Source: Cyclospora cayetanensis (Eukaryota > Apicomplexa > Conoidasida > Eucoccidiorida > Eimeriidae). Taken from it: 64,000 bases of DNA. Position 1 is the stretch's first letter. Each line of letters opens with the position of its first letter. Location: assembly GCF_002999335.1 (NCBI RefSeq), contig NW_020312750.1, positions 114,990 through 178,989 of the forward strand, in the 5' to 3' direction. The notes beneath the pieces were generated by a model that was not told the origin of the DNA, did not search any database, and was given only the letters and a program-made list of their open reading frames with translations. Below, in pieces: positions 34,030-46,700 of the stretch. A program made the translations under genes and the position numbers.

Positions 34030-37000
34030 AAAGTTTCAGCAGCACGTTACCAACAGCGGCAGCACAGAAAAGACCAGCCGAAAAGACTTTGCAGCACCAA
34101 AGGCAGCAGCCGACCTAACCCTTAAGCGCTCAAGTCTCTAGCCCTCAACCCTCAAAACTCTCCCTGCCCGCCGCCAGCCCAGCAAAAAACTCGCACAGAA
34201 ATAAAAGCGGGGAGGTCCATGAACATGCATCTTCATATAAGAATTCAAATGCAGCAACAGCAAAGGCACGAGACAGAGCATCTCTCCGCATGCCACGCCA
34301 CGTACAGAAAAAAAGCATTGCAGCGAGAAGCGGCTGTCTATGTATCGCGCGAGGAAAGAACATGAAACAACAGCTTGTGAAGCAATAAAAAAGCATTCGC
34401 ACGAACGCTGACCAGACACAGTCAGCAGACAGCAAACGCTGAAAGCCCTTCGAGCAACATGGCACTGTGGATCAAAGAAAGTCGAGCAATAACCAGAGCA
34501 GCACTAGTGAGATCAACAGTAGCTGCCGGAGCAACGCACCTTGCTGCAGCGGCTTGTCCTTATCCGGCTGCACATCAGAGCAGCGGCCTCCGGCCTTACC
34601 GCGGCTGGACATTCACAAACAATGCAGAAATATCGGCACATGGGAACACTACGGAATGCATGGGAAAGATTAAAAAGGGGCTTTGGAGATCGGAATACGA
34701 CCATAAGGCCCAATGCATCTGAAGCGAAAAACAACTGCTGTTCTCAGCCAAGCGTAGAGTGAACGGAAGGAGATGCGGAAAAACACTGAAAACCAATAAC
34801 ACTATTACAGACCGATGAACAGCGATCTCGGGGACGACCCAGGTTCATACTACACGCCTTGAGCCGAAGGCACAACCGAAGGATGCAGCGATGGCTCTTC
34901 AAAACCAGAACCTTGAAGGCGTAAGCCACCCCTTCAACCATAAAAAGGGCATCTTAAAAGTACCTCCCCTATGTCAGCCATGAGCAGCCATCACTAAAAA
35001 TACGAATAAACAAGTTTACAGCACAAATGCTCCTAGTATTTGCACATGTAGGGATAAAACTCTCTACAATCGTACACAAATGTATCCGTGTGCATGTCGT
35101 GGACTCGACGCGATGAAAATGTCTCACATAATTGCAGCATTCGCAATGCGCACATACAGTACACTGCGAAGGCCATCAAATATACTAAGACCTCATAGGC
35201 CACATAATACACCCGCTACCTTTTACACGCTTTACATCCACAGCCACTCAAATAATAAGCTGTTCATGGCGGCGGGCAGGGCCACACGAAATCGAAACCC
35301 CCGATCTTAGATGCTTAAAACCACTCACACTGTACAACAGATGCGGGAGCTGTTGCTTCTGGATCATGAGTTTTCGCCCAGCGATGTGGCCGTTCGCTGC
35401 CGACGAATCAAAGGAGGTTCGCGTGTGTTCAGAATTTGGAGTATATGGTTTTGCATCCGATATTTTAGCAAGGAATTAGGGTCTGCAACTTCAAGTTTCA
35501 TTGCTGTATGCATTAAACTACATAAGGCTATCTTCCAAAGCAGAAAAACGACAATAGATGCGTGTGGGGGGGCAGAAACAACAGTGACAACTTACCATTC
35601 ACAGAGGTTGCCCATTGTACCGACCGGGAAAGAGCAGTGATCCCACAAATTCTGAGAAGCCGCAGCACCAAACAACCGAACGTTGTATGTTGCCGCCGAT
35701 ATCGTCCAACAAAAAAAAGTAACGCCACCCCCCATGAAACTCTAAGCACAGCGGCCAAGCCTCGCTCTCCATCCATGCGCCAATTGTTTCCTTTGCTTCA
35801 TAGGCTCCCTCAAACTGGTCGCTGATCAATATGTCGCTCTTGATCCTGCTGACTTTGGTACAGATTTTCTCACACGATAGTCACTCGTGCGTTGGCTGTC
35901 GCGTCTTGTACCTACTGCTGCTGTGGGTAAGGAACACCAGCTAGCAAACTGCCGCACCTGCAGGGTCGCTAGACACAGTCCAGCACTGTGAGAAGGATCT
36001 CTTACAGCTGTTGTCACCAATACTGTAATGGGCCCAACAGTTCGCCCCAGGAGCCGCAGCAACACAGCCAGGATGCGACCGCTGAGACTGCCGTAATCAC
36101 CCCACCTATACGAAAAAGTGCTTTCTTTAGTGTAGGGATACAGCAGGGGAGATGGAAAATGAGGAAGTCGTAATAGTGGTACCAGCAATAAGAATAGCAG
36201 TAGCATAAGCAACAGCTGCGTTCCTCACCTAGAAACAGCAGCAGCAGCTGCAGCTGGAGAAGCAGGCCAGTCCACTTTGCTGCAGCAGCTGAGCTGGAAA
36301 AAAAATGCAATGTTCTTTACTTCATGAGAGTGTGGCATTTCTGTAGCAGCATCAACAACAGCAGCAGCTCCCGCAGTGGTAGCAGTAGCAGCAGCTACTG
36401 CCGCGCCGCAATGAGTGGTGGTGCTGCTCCCTGGTTGGTTTGTTCTCTCCTTTCCGTGAACTAGTCGTTGGCTTGTGGCGCCAAGTTAGGTATATTTTAC
36501 TGGAATTACGGGGTAAATTGTGCACGGAGCCTCAGGATTACCCCTACTGGGTCCTTAGATGCTCATACGAACAACACACTAGCCAGTGGTACTGACCGCC
36601 TAATCCACCATACTCTCGTAACTTCAAGACCAGCCAGAGAGAATTTTCGCCATAGCAGTATATACATAAATACGCGCATGTGGATTCGTTGCATGGAAAC
36701 GGTGATTGGTTTTGGGGTTGCTACCCAGCGCACCTAAACCTAGTCAGGGTCGGCACTTAGATCATTGGTATTTCTTTCGAGTAGCCAAGCTCTCTATCGT
36801 CCTTCTTCGCGGAAATAATGCAGAATATAAACAGTTTAAACAGCGGGGTGTCCCCCATCGAGGGGAAAAACTTCTTCTGGACGCTGCACAGAGCGGATTT
36901 ACAGCGCTCCATGCTTCACTTAGAAGCTATCTACTTCAAAACTTTTGTGGATTAAGAATAAGCATGAAATTGATCAATTGTTTTATCCGCCGGCTGCATT

Positions 37001-38640
37001 TCCTGCTGAATGCTGTTAACTGGACACTAGAAGATGCTGTGTTGTGTGCGTGCTCGCTACATGGTATGTACAACTAGCTGTAAATGTTCCGGATGTTTGA
37101 AGGGTTGCAGCTACACACACTCTGCCTGACACTCTCCTTTCATGCTGAGATCTCTGAGTCACACTGGCAAGGGATTGGGAAAGCATGACAAGTTCCTCTA
37201 AAGTTGTGCTGTGAGTAGCGAATCTCCCGACAGAGACCGTGGATGGGCCTTAACTTTTGTAGAACCGTATGATTCCTACTCCGCTTATCCACTGCTTGTC
37301 AATGCAGAGTGATCTCATAAATCCCTTTAACGGTCCTTTGGTTGTTACAGAGTCATCTAGTGATTCAAAAACTTGAATTTCTTTGGCAGCAGCCAGAAAA
37401 GTTCGTTGACGAAAGTTGAGAGTGGCCAGCACCTGTTGGACCGGCAAAGGACGGCTTGCTAGTCAACATGAATTTGGCAGTAAATATCCATCTAAGGTCT
37501 CCGTATGGCGGCACTATAGCCCCAGGTACCCTACAAATTTCATAGAAACATACCGGGTGATTTCTCAGAAGAGCTTTCTTCTTTAATTGTCCCCAACCCT
37601 GAAGGTTCCCGTATGACAGAGTCATGCCACCTAGGGTGTGCATAGCTGCACCTTGTAAGCACTCTGGGCAATCACAACTAGTTGCATACAGCATCTAGCT
37701 GGCAAGCTCACAAGATTGCTTTGTTGCATACAAACAAGGACAATCTGTGATAAATAAGAGGCAAACATAGGGGAACAATTCCTAATCAAATGGAAGTGGT
37801 GTACTAGATTGGTGTAATAAGCTACCTATGCCCCCCGCTGTCCCCATTCCAAGGCACGCCATCTTGTTGCTTACGCTTCCGTCGAGACCAACTGTGTGAA
37901 GGACCGTCGAAGAGTCCCCACCCTATCGCTACCCCAAGCCAGGCAAAATCGCCGGCTCTAGTTCAAAACAAAAACTTCAAAGTAGATATCAGCTGATAAA
38001 GAGGAATCAACTGGAAGAAAGGCACATACACTAGCCAAGAACGAACATTGGAACAAAACGACCGCGGAAGGGCGATCGCTGAAATGTGTGAGCCTCCTGC
38101 GACAAGGAGATACCAGACAAGTGAATAGTGTAGATAAAAATTGAAAGTCACACTAGTTGAGCACTGCCTCCATGCATCATAGATCAAAAACTGACTGTAT
38201 ATGCAGCAGGTGCGTGCAGCATGGCCGAGTTCCAGACCTTAGAAGAGGCACGAGGAAGAGTTAAAAGGCAACCTACCTGACAACGGTTGCGCATAAATTG
38301 TAAGTGCACGGAAAAGCCGAGAACTTTATAGGCAAAGCTTTGCTGTTCCACCTACTGTTAGGGAAATCGCAACACTAAGAACGGGGAACAGTACGTGAGA
38401 GGATGCGAAGTAGTCCTAGCCAGCTGGCCGCCAGCTTCTCTGTGCTGTTTTCTCCCCGCGAAACTCGGAAAACTGGCCAGTTCATCAAGGCAAAGTCTTC
38501 AGGCTCGAAACAATCGTCAATCACCGCTTTTTGTCATATTTCCCTGTTTGTGTCTCGCCGGCTGAGCGTACATTCGCGTACACTACCGAACTGCTCTCTA
38601 AAGTTTTTTACTGCGAATGGTGGCTGCTGACCCTGGACCA
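34030..38640. other. Gene-poor stretch, no supported gene
   Basis: The first few hundred bases probably hold the 5' exon and promoter of the PKA-R gene. CAG-rich patches occur at 36220-36400. A 123-codon frame at 36706-37077 (+) has no recognisable domain. Nothing else supportable is seen. Confidence 0.35.
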
Positions 38641-38905
38641 CCAGGTTGACGCCCGCACCGAAAAGAGCTTCTCAGCATAGACTACTGATGCTGGGGAGAA
38701 ACAGTAATCGGGTGTACTGTTATATCATACACGCACTCAGCACAGCGAAGAAAATCGAAGGCAAGCGGATTCATGTGAGCAAAGAGTCGTACGTGCTGGA
38801 GCAGGGCGTGCTAGCTGCTCTCTGTTTGCTCATCTGCCTCAAAGTGGTTAGTAGTGGCCATAGAATGCTTACTATGCAGGCAGGTCATAAAGGCACGCCA
38901 TAACG
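38641..38905 (+). pseudogene. Retroelement RNase H fragment
   Basis: A + strand frame reads IIHALSTAKK, then VSKESYVLEQGVLAAL, then SSGHRMLTMQAGHKGT. These align in order with the gypsy RNase H segment (HALSxAExxY...ELLAxVxAL...GHxxxxxTDHKxL). The catalytic TDHK is changed to AGHK. It is a short decayed piece. Confidence 0.55.
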
Positions 38906-38949
38906 CACTCACGAACTTTGTTTTGCTCCTCATAACGATCCACTGGGGA

Positions 38950-39345
38950 ATTCATGGAGTTTCCCGACTTGACTTTGTGAGAATAATAAAGCGCCCAGGC
39001 TGAATCAAGCAATGAACTGGGCACTTTGACTTAAGTTGTCGAGAACGACGTAGATGCTCTCGTGCCCCATGACCTCGAGGAATCCATCGATAAAGCCAAT
39101 GGCCAGATCTGCAAAAAGTATCAGCATTTTTGCAGGCCCCACAGCACAGCATCATGCTTCTTTCTCCGCGCTGTATACTGCTACTCGGTTTGGGTGAAGC
39201 GATAAAAATCACAAAACATAATTTGATGCTTTGAAAATCCCGAAGAGCTTGAAGAAAATAGCACTCGCAGCTACATGGCTAAAGTTGGTTGACGGGAAGG
39301 CATGGCGCTTACAATGAAGTATCGGTAGTTTCGGAGGTGTGGCCG
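38950..39345 (-). pseudogene. Retroelement integrase fragment, inverted copy A
   Basis: The reverse complement carries a segment ending in the integrase core reading GFIDGFLEVMGHESIYVVLDNLS. About 370 bases of it match the + strand of 40770-41710, but with an internal deletion of roughly 560 bases relative to that copy. It forms one arm of an inverted pair of the same element. Confidence 0.65.
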
Positions 39346-39899
39346 ATGGGCGTCGTTGCTGCCCCATCAGTCTCTTATGTTCCAGTCACATACGGGTAGA
39401 CTCCAGCGAAATCTGTCATAAATCAGCTGTTCGTCGTAGGGGTCGCTTTTGCACACCAAAGGCACATATATCTCGGATTAAGTAATCTATTTGTGGGTTC
39501 CCCTGCTAGCATGCTGATGACAGCAGCGCGCTTTGAAGGCTAGAGTGCCAGATTGCGCTAGTAAGCAGCAGGGAGTGGTCTCCTCAACAATGCTTATTTC
39601 AGGTGTGGTACGCTGCGTAGAGTAGCTGTCTTAACTAATCCAAACACAGTCGTCATGCCTGCGGCTTAGCAGAGCAGTAGGAGGAGATGGTGTTGTTAAT
39701 GCATTCAGTCGTCGTGGCTCGTTAATGGGGATTTTAGCTAGGGAATGCTACTCAATGTTCACCTGAGGAACAACAAGACTGGCAAGTATGATGGAGGAGG
39801 TCACAGGTGTGCTTATTACAGATGTGCTGCCAGGAGTCTAGCCATCTGCTGGTCGTGCAGTGCGCCGTATTGATTTAGACCTTAAATTAGCTTCAAGCT

Positions 39900-41900
39900 A
39901 TGTTACTCTGTCAAAAGTCTCCACAGCGTGACAAGGAGGCCAATAAGCAGCCGGACAAGTTGTTACCGAAGGCTAGGCGAAGAAATCAACCAGTACCTTT
40001 TTGGGCGTTGTCCGCTGTGGATACCCAGTAGGCGAAAGGCGACGCACGTGCGTAAATCCTACGACGCTCGAAAGGATCACGGTGAAGCAGGAATGTGTTG
40101 CTGCCTTCTATCTGCGAGTTATCTAATAACTGGAGCATAACAAGAGCAACGTGAATCATCAGTTTACTGGGCATATGACTTCACCGGCAACTTTCAAATC
40201 CCATTCACCCAGGAACAGGTGCAGAACGGTGCTTCACACTAGCACTTGCAAACTCGAGTATACATCTATGCTGGTAAGATTTATCAACACCACAGCTAGA
40301 CTGTAGGGGACGCAGTTAGAGGGAATTTGATTATCCTGTAGGGGAGAGCTGCATTGCAATCTGCAGGAACGGCGTCTTAGTATTCAGCTGATACGTTCTG
40401 GATGGCCTTCAGAACAGAAGGCATATGCTTCAGTTGTGTGCTCAGCCGGCAATGGGATCTCAAGGCACTCCGGTGTTCGTCTTAAATAAAAACAAATATG
40501 AGTTTGGGGTTCCATGTGTTGGCTGCATGAACTGAGTCAAATCTGGAAAAACTTGAAGCAGACAAAAGTGTGGCATTTACCTTTGCACACATGCAAGGAC
40601 GCGGCAAAGTTTAATGGGTTTGCACTGCATTACCAGAAGTTTGCAGTGATCTTACTTGGATCTGCTCCGTTGACTGAACTACATGGCGAAACGCAATCAG
40701 TGACCTGAACATAAGGGACTGATGGGGCAGCAAACAATGCCCATTGGCCGCCTTACAACTCCTGGACTACCGATACTTCATTGTCAGCGCCATGCCTTCC
40801 CGTCAACCAATTTCGGCCACGTAGCTGCGAGTGCTATTTTCTCCAAGCTCTTCGAATTTTTCGAATCATCAAACTATGTTTTTGTTTTTTTATCGCTTTA
40901 CCCAAACAGAGTAGCAGGATACAGCGCGGAGACAGGAGCGCAATGCTGTGCGGTGGGGCCTGCAAAGATGCTTGTATTTTTAAATGGGCGTCATTTTGCC
41001 GAGCACGTCATCATCACTCTCTACTGTACTCTATGGAGAGCATTCAAGAGATTGATGAGCCTACTGTTGCTCACTAGTTTTAACGCCTCCTCCAGTTAGA
41101 CTTTATGTGGTGTGTATTACAACGACCAACACAAGGGCAACCGAAGCGGACTCACAAAAGCCCCGGCGATTTACTCTTGTGCAGCCCGGTCGCTCTTTTT
41201 GTGATGAGTGACGGCTGCTGTCGGCGTGTGTGCGTCTTCGGTTTTTGACATCCATGCATTCGTAATTTGGCCAAAACCCAGAATGGCAAGAGGACAAAAC
41301 ATTAGTACATTTAAGTATACCTGCTTGGCTTCAAATGCAGCACGAACTCCGTCGCTTGTGCATTACGACTGTAATCAGTAGTGCCGTGTTGCACAAAGCA
41401 AAGGATCTTGTTCTTCCAGGACGTGGTGAACTTCACTCTCCAGTGGAAAAACTTTTGCGGTGCTTCTAGTGACGGGATGCTTCTAGCGGCAGACGGGCAT
41501 GCACTTCCATGACCAGATTGTCAGCAAGTGAACTCCCTCAAATGTCCTTGATTCTTGCAGTCTTCAAAGCCTTACGGTCTTCCAAAGGATTTGGAATGAG
41601 TTGGACAGATGTGACAATGGGCTTTATTGCTGGACTACCCGAGGTCATAGGGCATGAGAGCATCTACGTCGTTCTCGACAACCTAAGCAAAATTGCCCGA
41701 CTCATGGCTTGATTCAGCCTTTTCACTGCTCAGGAGGTCAAATCAATATTCTGAAGTTACGGGCTTCCTCGATGTATTGTTACGAACAGCTACTCGAAGT
41801 TCGTGACTTAGTGTACGCGAACGTGCGCGTAGAGCCCGCGAGGCAGAAGCACAGAATTATGACAGGAACCAGACGTCTATGTGTGTTTCAAGCCTGAATG
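39900..41900 (+). mobile_element. Decayed Ty3/gypsy pol: reverse transcriptase and integrase, copy B
   Basis: From about 39980 frames give RTCVNPTTLERITVK (cf. the CVDYRALNxITVK palm segment), then near 40200 FKSHSP/IPIHPG, then 40490-40520 NKNKYEFGVPCVG (cf. KCEFGVxxVxFLGH), then 40610-40720 FNGFALHYQKFAVI and APLTELHGETQSVTWT (cf. FLGxxNYYRKFI...APLT). RNase H is missing here. Integrase follows at 41590-41705 as SWTDVTMGFIAGLPEVIGHE and YVVLDNLSKIARLMA. Many frameshifts and stops. The domain order is that of Ty3/gypsy, with integrase after reverse transcriptase. Confidence 0.75.
41590..41712 (+). pseudogene. Retroelement integrase catalytic-core fragment
   Basis: In one continuous frame the sequence reads MSWTDVTMGFIAGLPEVIG, then YVVLDNLSKIARLMA, matching the integrase core WxxVTMDFIxGLPxxxGxDxIxVVVDRLSKMAHF. 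The catalytic Asp of VTMDFI is replaced by Gly, so it is inactive even before the downstream stop. Confidence 0.75.
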
Positions 41901-43739
41901 CTTTTTCCTGGCAAATTGGCAGGCTCTTCGATGTGTGCAAGGAGGGAACCGTAAACAGAAGCTAACAGCCAGCTGGCTGGAACCACTTGTTCTCTCGAGA
42001 ACTATCGGTCTTTTCTGATGAATTCCCCTGAGAGTTGATAGTGCTACAAAACTACCGTTTTTGCCTCCAAAAGAAGCTCCTTAGCTTCCAAACTTATTTG
42101 GGTACTCTGCGGCACAGGTACGTAGCCCTTGCGAAGACAGATAACTTCGAGAAAGCCGTAAGAAAGTGTTGGAGTCTAAGACTGTATTGAGCGCCGGCGA
42201 CACAATAGGTGGAAATTTCTGCTTGGATGAGTTGTGAAATGCTAATTTCAGTGTTGAAGGAGAAGTGGTTATAGAATTCGCTCTCAAAAAAATGATTTGC
42301 CGCTTTGTTCTGTTCAAAGGCCATTCACCATGGGTGATGGTATTAGCATCTTAAGTACGTAGCGCACACTTTTCAGCGCCTTGTTTACAGAGAGGCATCC
42401 TAGGGTCTCCATCGTGTTGGCTTGGTCTCACGTGCTTGGTGGGCTACTGCATGTATCTTCCTTCCCTGCTGTTCGTTTTTTCGGCCTAATGACCACTCTG
42501 CCCTTTTCAACTCCCACTGCTGTTCAGGTTTCTGCATAGATGGAGAATGGCATTAGACGTGCCATTCTTTCGCTGTCCTTTGCATAGTTGGTCACGACGG
42601 AGAGCTAACGCGCGATATGTCTAGAAGTGGACGGAGGGGGCGAAAAATGTAGCAAGTTGAGGTATATTAAGGCACCTTCAAGTGCACTAGGTACATTTAC
42701 TCAAGAATTACTGAAGAATTGACCAATTTCTTTGACTATACGTAGTTGTTAACTGTTGCCTACTACTGTTAGCTCGGTGCAAGAAGAGTTAATGTTATGT
42801 GCGTGTGTTTGGAGCCTAGCGGTGAATACTCGGAATGTACAGAGTGCACCAATGTGCGCCCAGGCTGGCCCTCTTCCCACTCTTGTGGAACTCAAAGGAT
42901 CGGAAGAACGACGGAGCTTTTCGGAAAAGAGTTTGAATAGCTTTTGATTTAATGTGTATCGAGTCTGATTTTGCGTGTCTTCATACGTTGACCTTAGAAA
43001 AGGCACTGAACCAATATTTTCCTCTGAACAGGACGTGCTCTTCATGGCCTTGAACTTCTCAGCCCATCAACCGTCTGTATGCTCTTACTCCGTATGCTTG
43101 AGACCGTTGCCTCGCCTAGAATGCATTGTCAGTCCCGCAATCAGTGTATTTAAGATATACTCAAAGCATACTTGTAGGGGCTTTAAAGTGCCATGCCGTC
43201 TCTAACGCAAGTAAAACGACCATGTGCCGACGGATCTACTCTCTTATTTGAAGTGAACGAACAGGCATTTGATAAAACCGCTTTAAAAGCCCAAAGCTGA
43301 AATTTGGAAGCACGACCCGCTTACCGTGCTGCCACTACTTTTGCAGTTACTAGCTCTACGCAAGTAGAAGACGCAGAGGTGATAAGAAGTTGGGCAGCCA
43401 AGTTTTCCGCAACATTAAAGGGAAATTATAGGTGCTTGTCACTGTTCCAGTGCCTCGTCGCGTCACATTTTTCCTCTTGCTAAACTATGTGTACTCGTGT
43501 CTCTGCAAGTGGGTTTCTTTGTGTCTACTTTCGTCGAAATGTTTTCCTTTCTTCGTCCGGTCTCCCTGTTTAGTCATATTTTTTCTTGGCAGTTTTAGCA
43601 TGCGCCTATGTAAATATCTGTACGTGTGTTTCCCTTTGGTGCCTTTTTTGAGTACCTCTAGCATATCCGAGCCTCTCACGTAATCACATGCACATCAATT
43701 TGCCCAGCGCATCAGACTGTCGAAAAGCAAAGCCCAGTG
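41901..43739. other. Gene-poor stretch, no supported gene
   Basis: Short frames only. A 98-codon minus-strand frame at 42749-43045 and a hydrophobic + frame at 43432-43683 have no domain. The 3' UTR of the polymerase theta-like gene should lie just below 43740. Confidence 0.35.
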
Positions 43740-46700
43740 TCATACTGCGTTCTCCTCGAGGTCCCCCCATGTGCGCCCCCACCGAAAGCGAACTGCCAGG
43801 GGGGGCCCCTGAGGCAATGATGACTGGACCACCTCGTGCAGCCAGTCCCTGAAAATAGAAACACCACGTGGAGCAGGACACATTCTGGTGATGCACTTTT
43901 GGATGATGATGCTTCTGTCGTGGCGACTGCAACACTCAATGTTGCATATCTGGCTGCTGCACACGCTAGCAAACATGCCTGATAAATTTTGAAGAAACCC
44001 TTCAGAAATCACTGAGCTGTATTTCTTGATTTATTAGATAAGCCTTCCCACTTAATTCTTGGAATAAAAGACAAAAACGCCAACTTACAGAACGGCCTCG
44101 AGACCATCGGCTGTGGCTTCTACGAGGAAGCCGTCGCGCAGTAGCAGAAGAGGCAAACATGCGGGCGTCTCACGGGATAGGGAACGGCAGCAGCTATGCT
44201 CTCCTTGCGCTTCAAGGAGCTGCTCCTGTTTCTGGAGGAGCTTGTGTCGGTCTTGGGCATCGAGAAGGGAGTTACAAACAGCCAACAGGGCAGCCTTTGT
44301 TACTTCTATCGAGGATGCCTTTACAGACTGCCTGCAACAAGAACAGAGAGCGTGGCTTGTCCACCAGTGGCGGTAAGTGGAGGCTGGCCAAGCTCCGGCC
44401 AGATAAAAAGTTTCAAGCTGGCATTTCAACATGACCACCAACGAGCCGACGCTTGAAGAGACAGCAAGGAGATCAAGGAAAATCTCAGGGAAGAGCAGCA
44501 GTGGCACGAGGTCCCCAAAGGATTAGAGGCTGGTAACCAAGTGTGGGCTACCGAAGGACTGCAGACCGAAGAAACGAAACCAGCCGAAGAAGTGGGAGAC
44601 AAAAGAAGAAGAGCCGAAAGAGTAACACAAGGAACAAGTTGGTGCGTAGTAGTAGTAGGTGCCTAGAAACTACTGGCGGTGCTTGGAGCCGGAGACAGCA
44701 CTGAGAATCGCAAGGGCACCTATCGAGTAAGCAGAAGAACAGTCTTTCAAGGTAAACCCAATCAGACGAAGAACGATACTTCAAGTCCGCAACCGAACAT
44801 AACACAAACGCAACCAGTTGATTGTGGAGCAGGGGGACCACAGGCATTGCTGGAACTAGAAATAGGGATTTTGCGATGCAGTTGAACAACAATCAGAGCC
44901 AGACCATTGCCATCGAGGCTCTTCTGTGGAAAAGGGGGCCCCAAAGAGCGTTGACGCTCGGCCAGAACCTTCGCAACGGGATATCCAAGCCCTCAATGCA
45001 TGCGCTAACAGTTGCAGGTGCCCTTCCTGGAGGCCATTTTGCTGCTCGTACAACTCGCACAACACGCACTCGCCCGTCCCTGAAGTGTTTGAAACAAGGG
45101 GAAGTACAGATGAGACTTCGCAGTAGCTGCACTACACACGCGCTGAAGGGAGAGAGCAGCAATGAGCAGCAGTGTGAAGGGCAACGCACGCTGGAGGCGT
45201 TGCTGCTGGTGCAGCTGACACTGCGGACCCCAGCACCGCGCTTTAACAGCCGCAGCAGCTCCACATTCAGCTTATCCAGTACATCTGTTGCAGCGGTTGC
45301 AGCTGCCGACTTTTCGACCACTCCACCGTCTGGTGCTATTGTTTCTGGTCGCTTGCTGCTCTGCAGCAGCAGGTTCACCAGTGGCGCATACCCCGAAAGG
45401 TGGGCTACTACCCGCAACTGCAAAATACACAGGACCATCAGCCTGGGCATCCAGAATATTTACTTAGGAATGTGAAATAGCCGTGATAGCCGCTCTAGGA
45501 TCCGAGGCGTCACGAAGACTGCAAAAGTACCATCAGACAACCCAAGACGCTGCACGCAGCACGACAAGGACTCACTTCGATGTGCTGCAACTCTACAGCC
45601 ACCAGGACGAAGCCTTCTGCCGAGCCAACGACGGACCGAACGTCAAGCAAACCTACTGGTGGAAGCGCAGCGAGCTGTTCCTGTTGCTGCTGTTGCTGAA
45701 TCCCTGACATCCAGCCCTCTACCCTGAAAGGAGCTTCCATTCGGAAGAGCAGAGACGCAGGTAGCAGCAGCGTTCTCGCGCCATCCGTGGCGGCTGGTAT
45801 TAGCCTCGTTTCTGCCGTTTCGATCTGTGCCGGGTACAGCTGAACTGCAGCCATCCACGAGATTGAAGTGCCACCAGCTCCCAAATGCTGATATTCGCAT
45901 TCCGATTGGGGAGCTGAGCCACGCTGTCCACCGCGAAAAATCCATAGGAGCTTTCCACTCTGACTCCCACACGTTCCTGTAGCGCTGCTGCACTGGCGGC
46001 TGCTCATGAAATGTTGCAATGCAGTGGGATGAATGTAAACATCCAAGCATGTTTCGGAGAGCCCCTCTGGCAGCGGAGGCTGTTTTCCTTGCGGCTGTTG
46101 GTGGTGATACTGCTGCTCTCCCCTGTGCAGCAGCAGCTGCAAGATCGTGTCTGTAGAAGGCTTGGAGCGTCTTGCTGCGTTCTCTAGCGTGGGCTGCTGC
46201 AGCCGGTGTTGCAGCAGCAGAAGTTCCTCGTGCAGCGTTTGCTGCTGCATGCTATTGAGGATATGCCGCGTTCGTGCCGCCTCAGTTACACCTGAAACAG
46301 CATGATGGACGGCTCCTGGAAGCCGCAGAGAAACCTCCCACCCCCGCATTGCTGACGTGACATGGCACATGTAGATGCGAGGGAAGAAGCCTCTGTTTGT
46401 CGAACTGCATTCTTGCTGTGGCTTCTGCGGTTCAGGGTGCTCCGAGGCTGAGCACAGGGGGTGGTGCCTCAAGGAGTGAGCTGCTGTATCCGCGGGAGCT
46501 GCAAAGCCTGCGTTTCCACTGATTCTTATACCTCTGAGTCTCATAGTTATTGAAGCAGCAACTGGTGACGCTGCAGCTGCGGCCACTGCAGCAATGGCAT
46601 GCTGCAACGGTTGCAGCGTCCTATAGCAGCATAGAACCCATAGCAGCGGATGCTGGGATTGCATTCGCCGCAGCAGAGATGGAATCTGCAGGAAAACGGC

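Noticed and set aside
36706..37077. 123-codon + frame
   Set aside because: No recognisable motif and located in retroelement-rich gene-poor DNA; could not be supported as a gene.
44085..44089. Stop at 44085 as the end of the polymerase theta-like protein
   Set aside because: A consensus donor (ct|gtaagt) precedes it, and an in-phase exon at 43848-43740 supplies the expected family-A polymerase C-terminus ending in WGRTWGDL.
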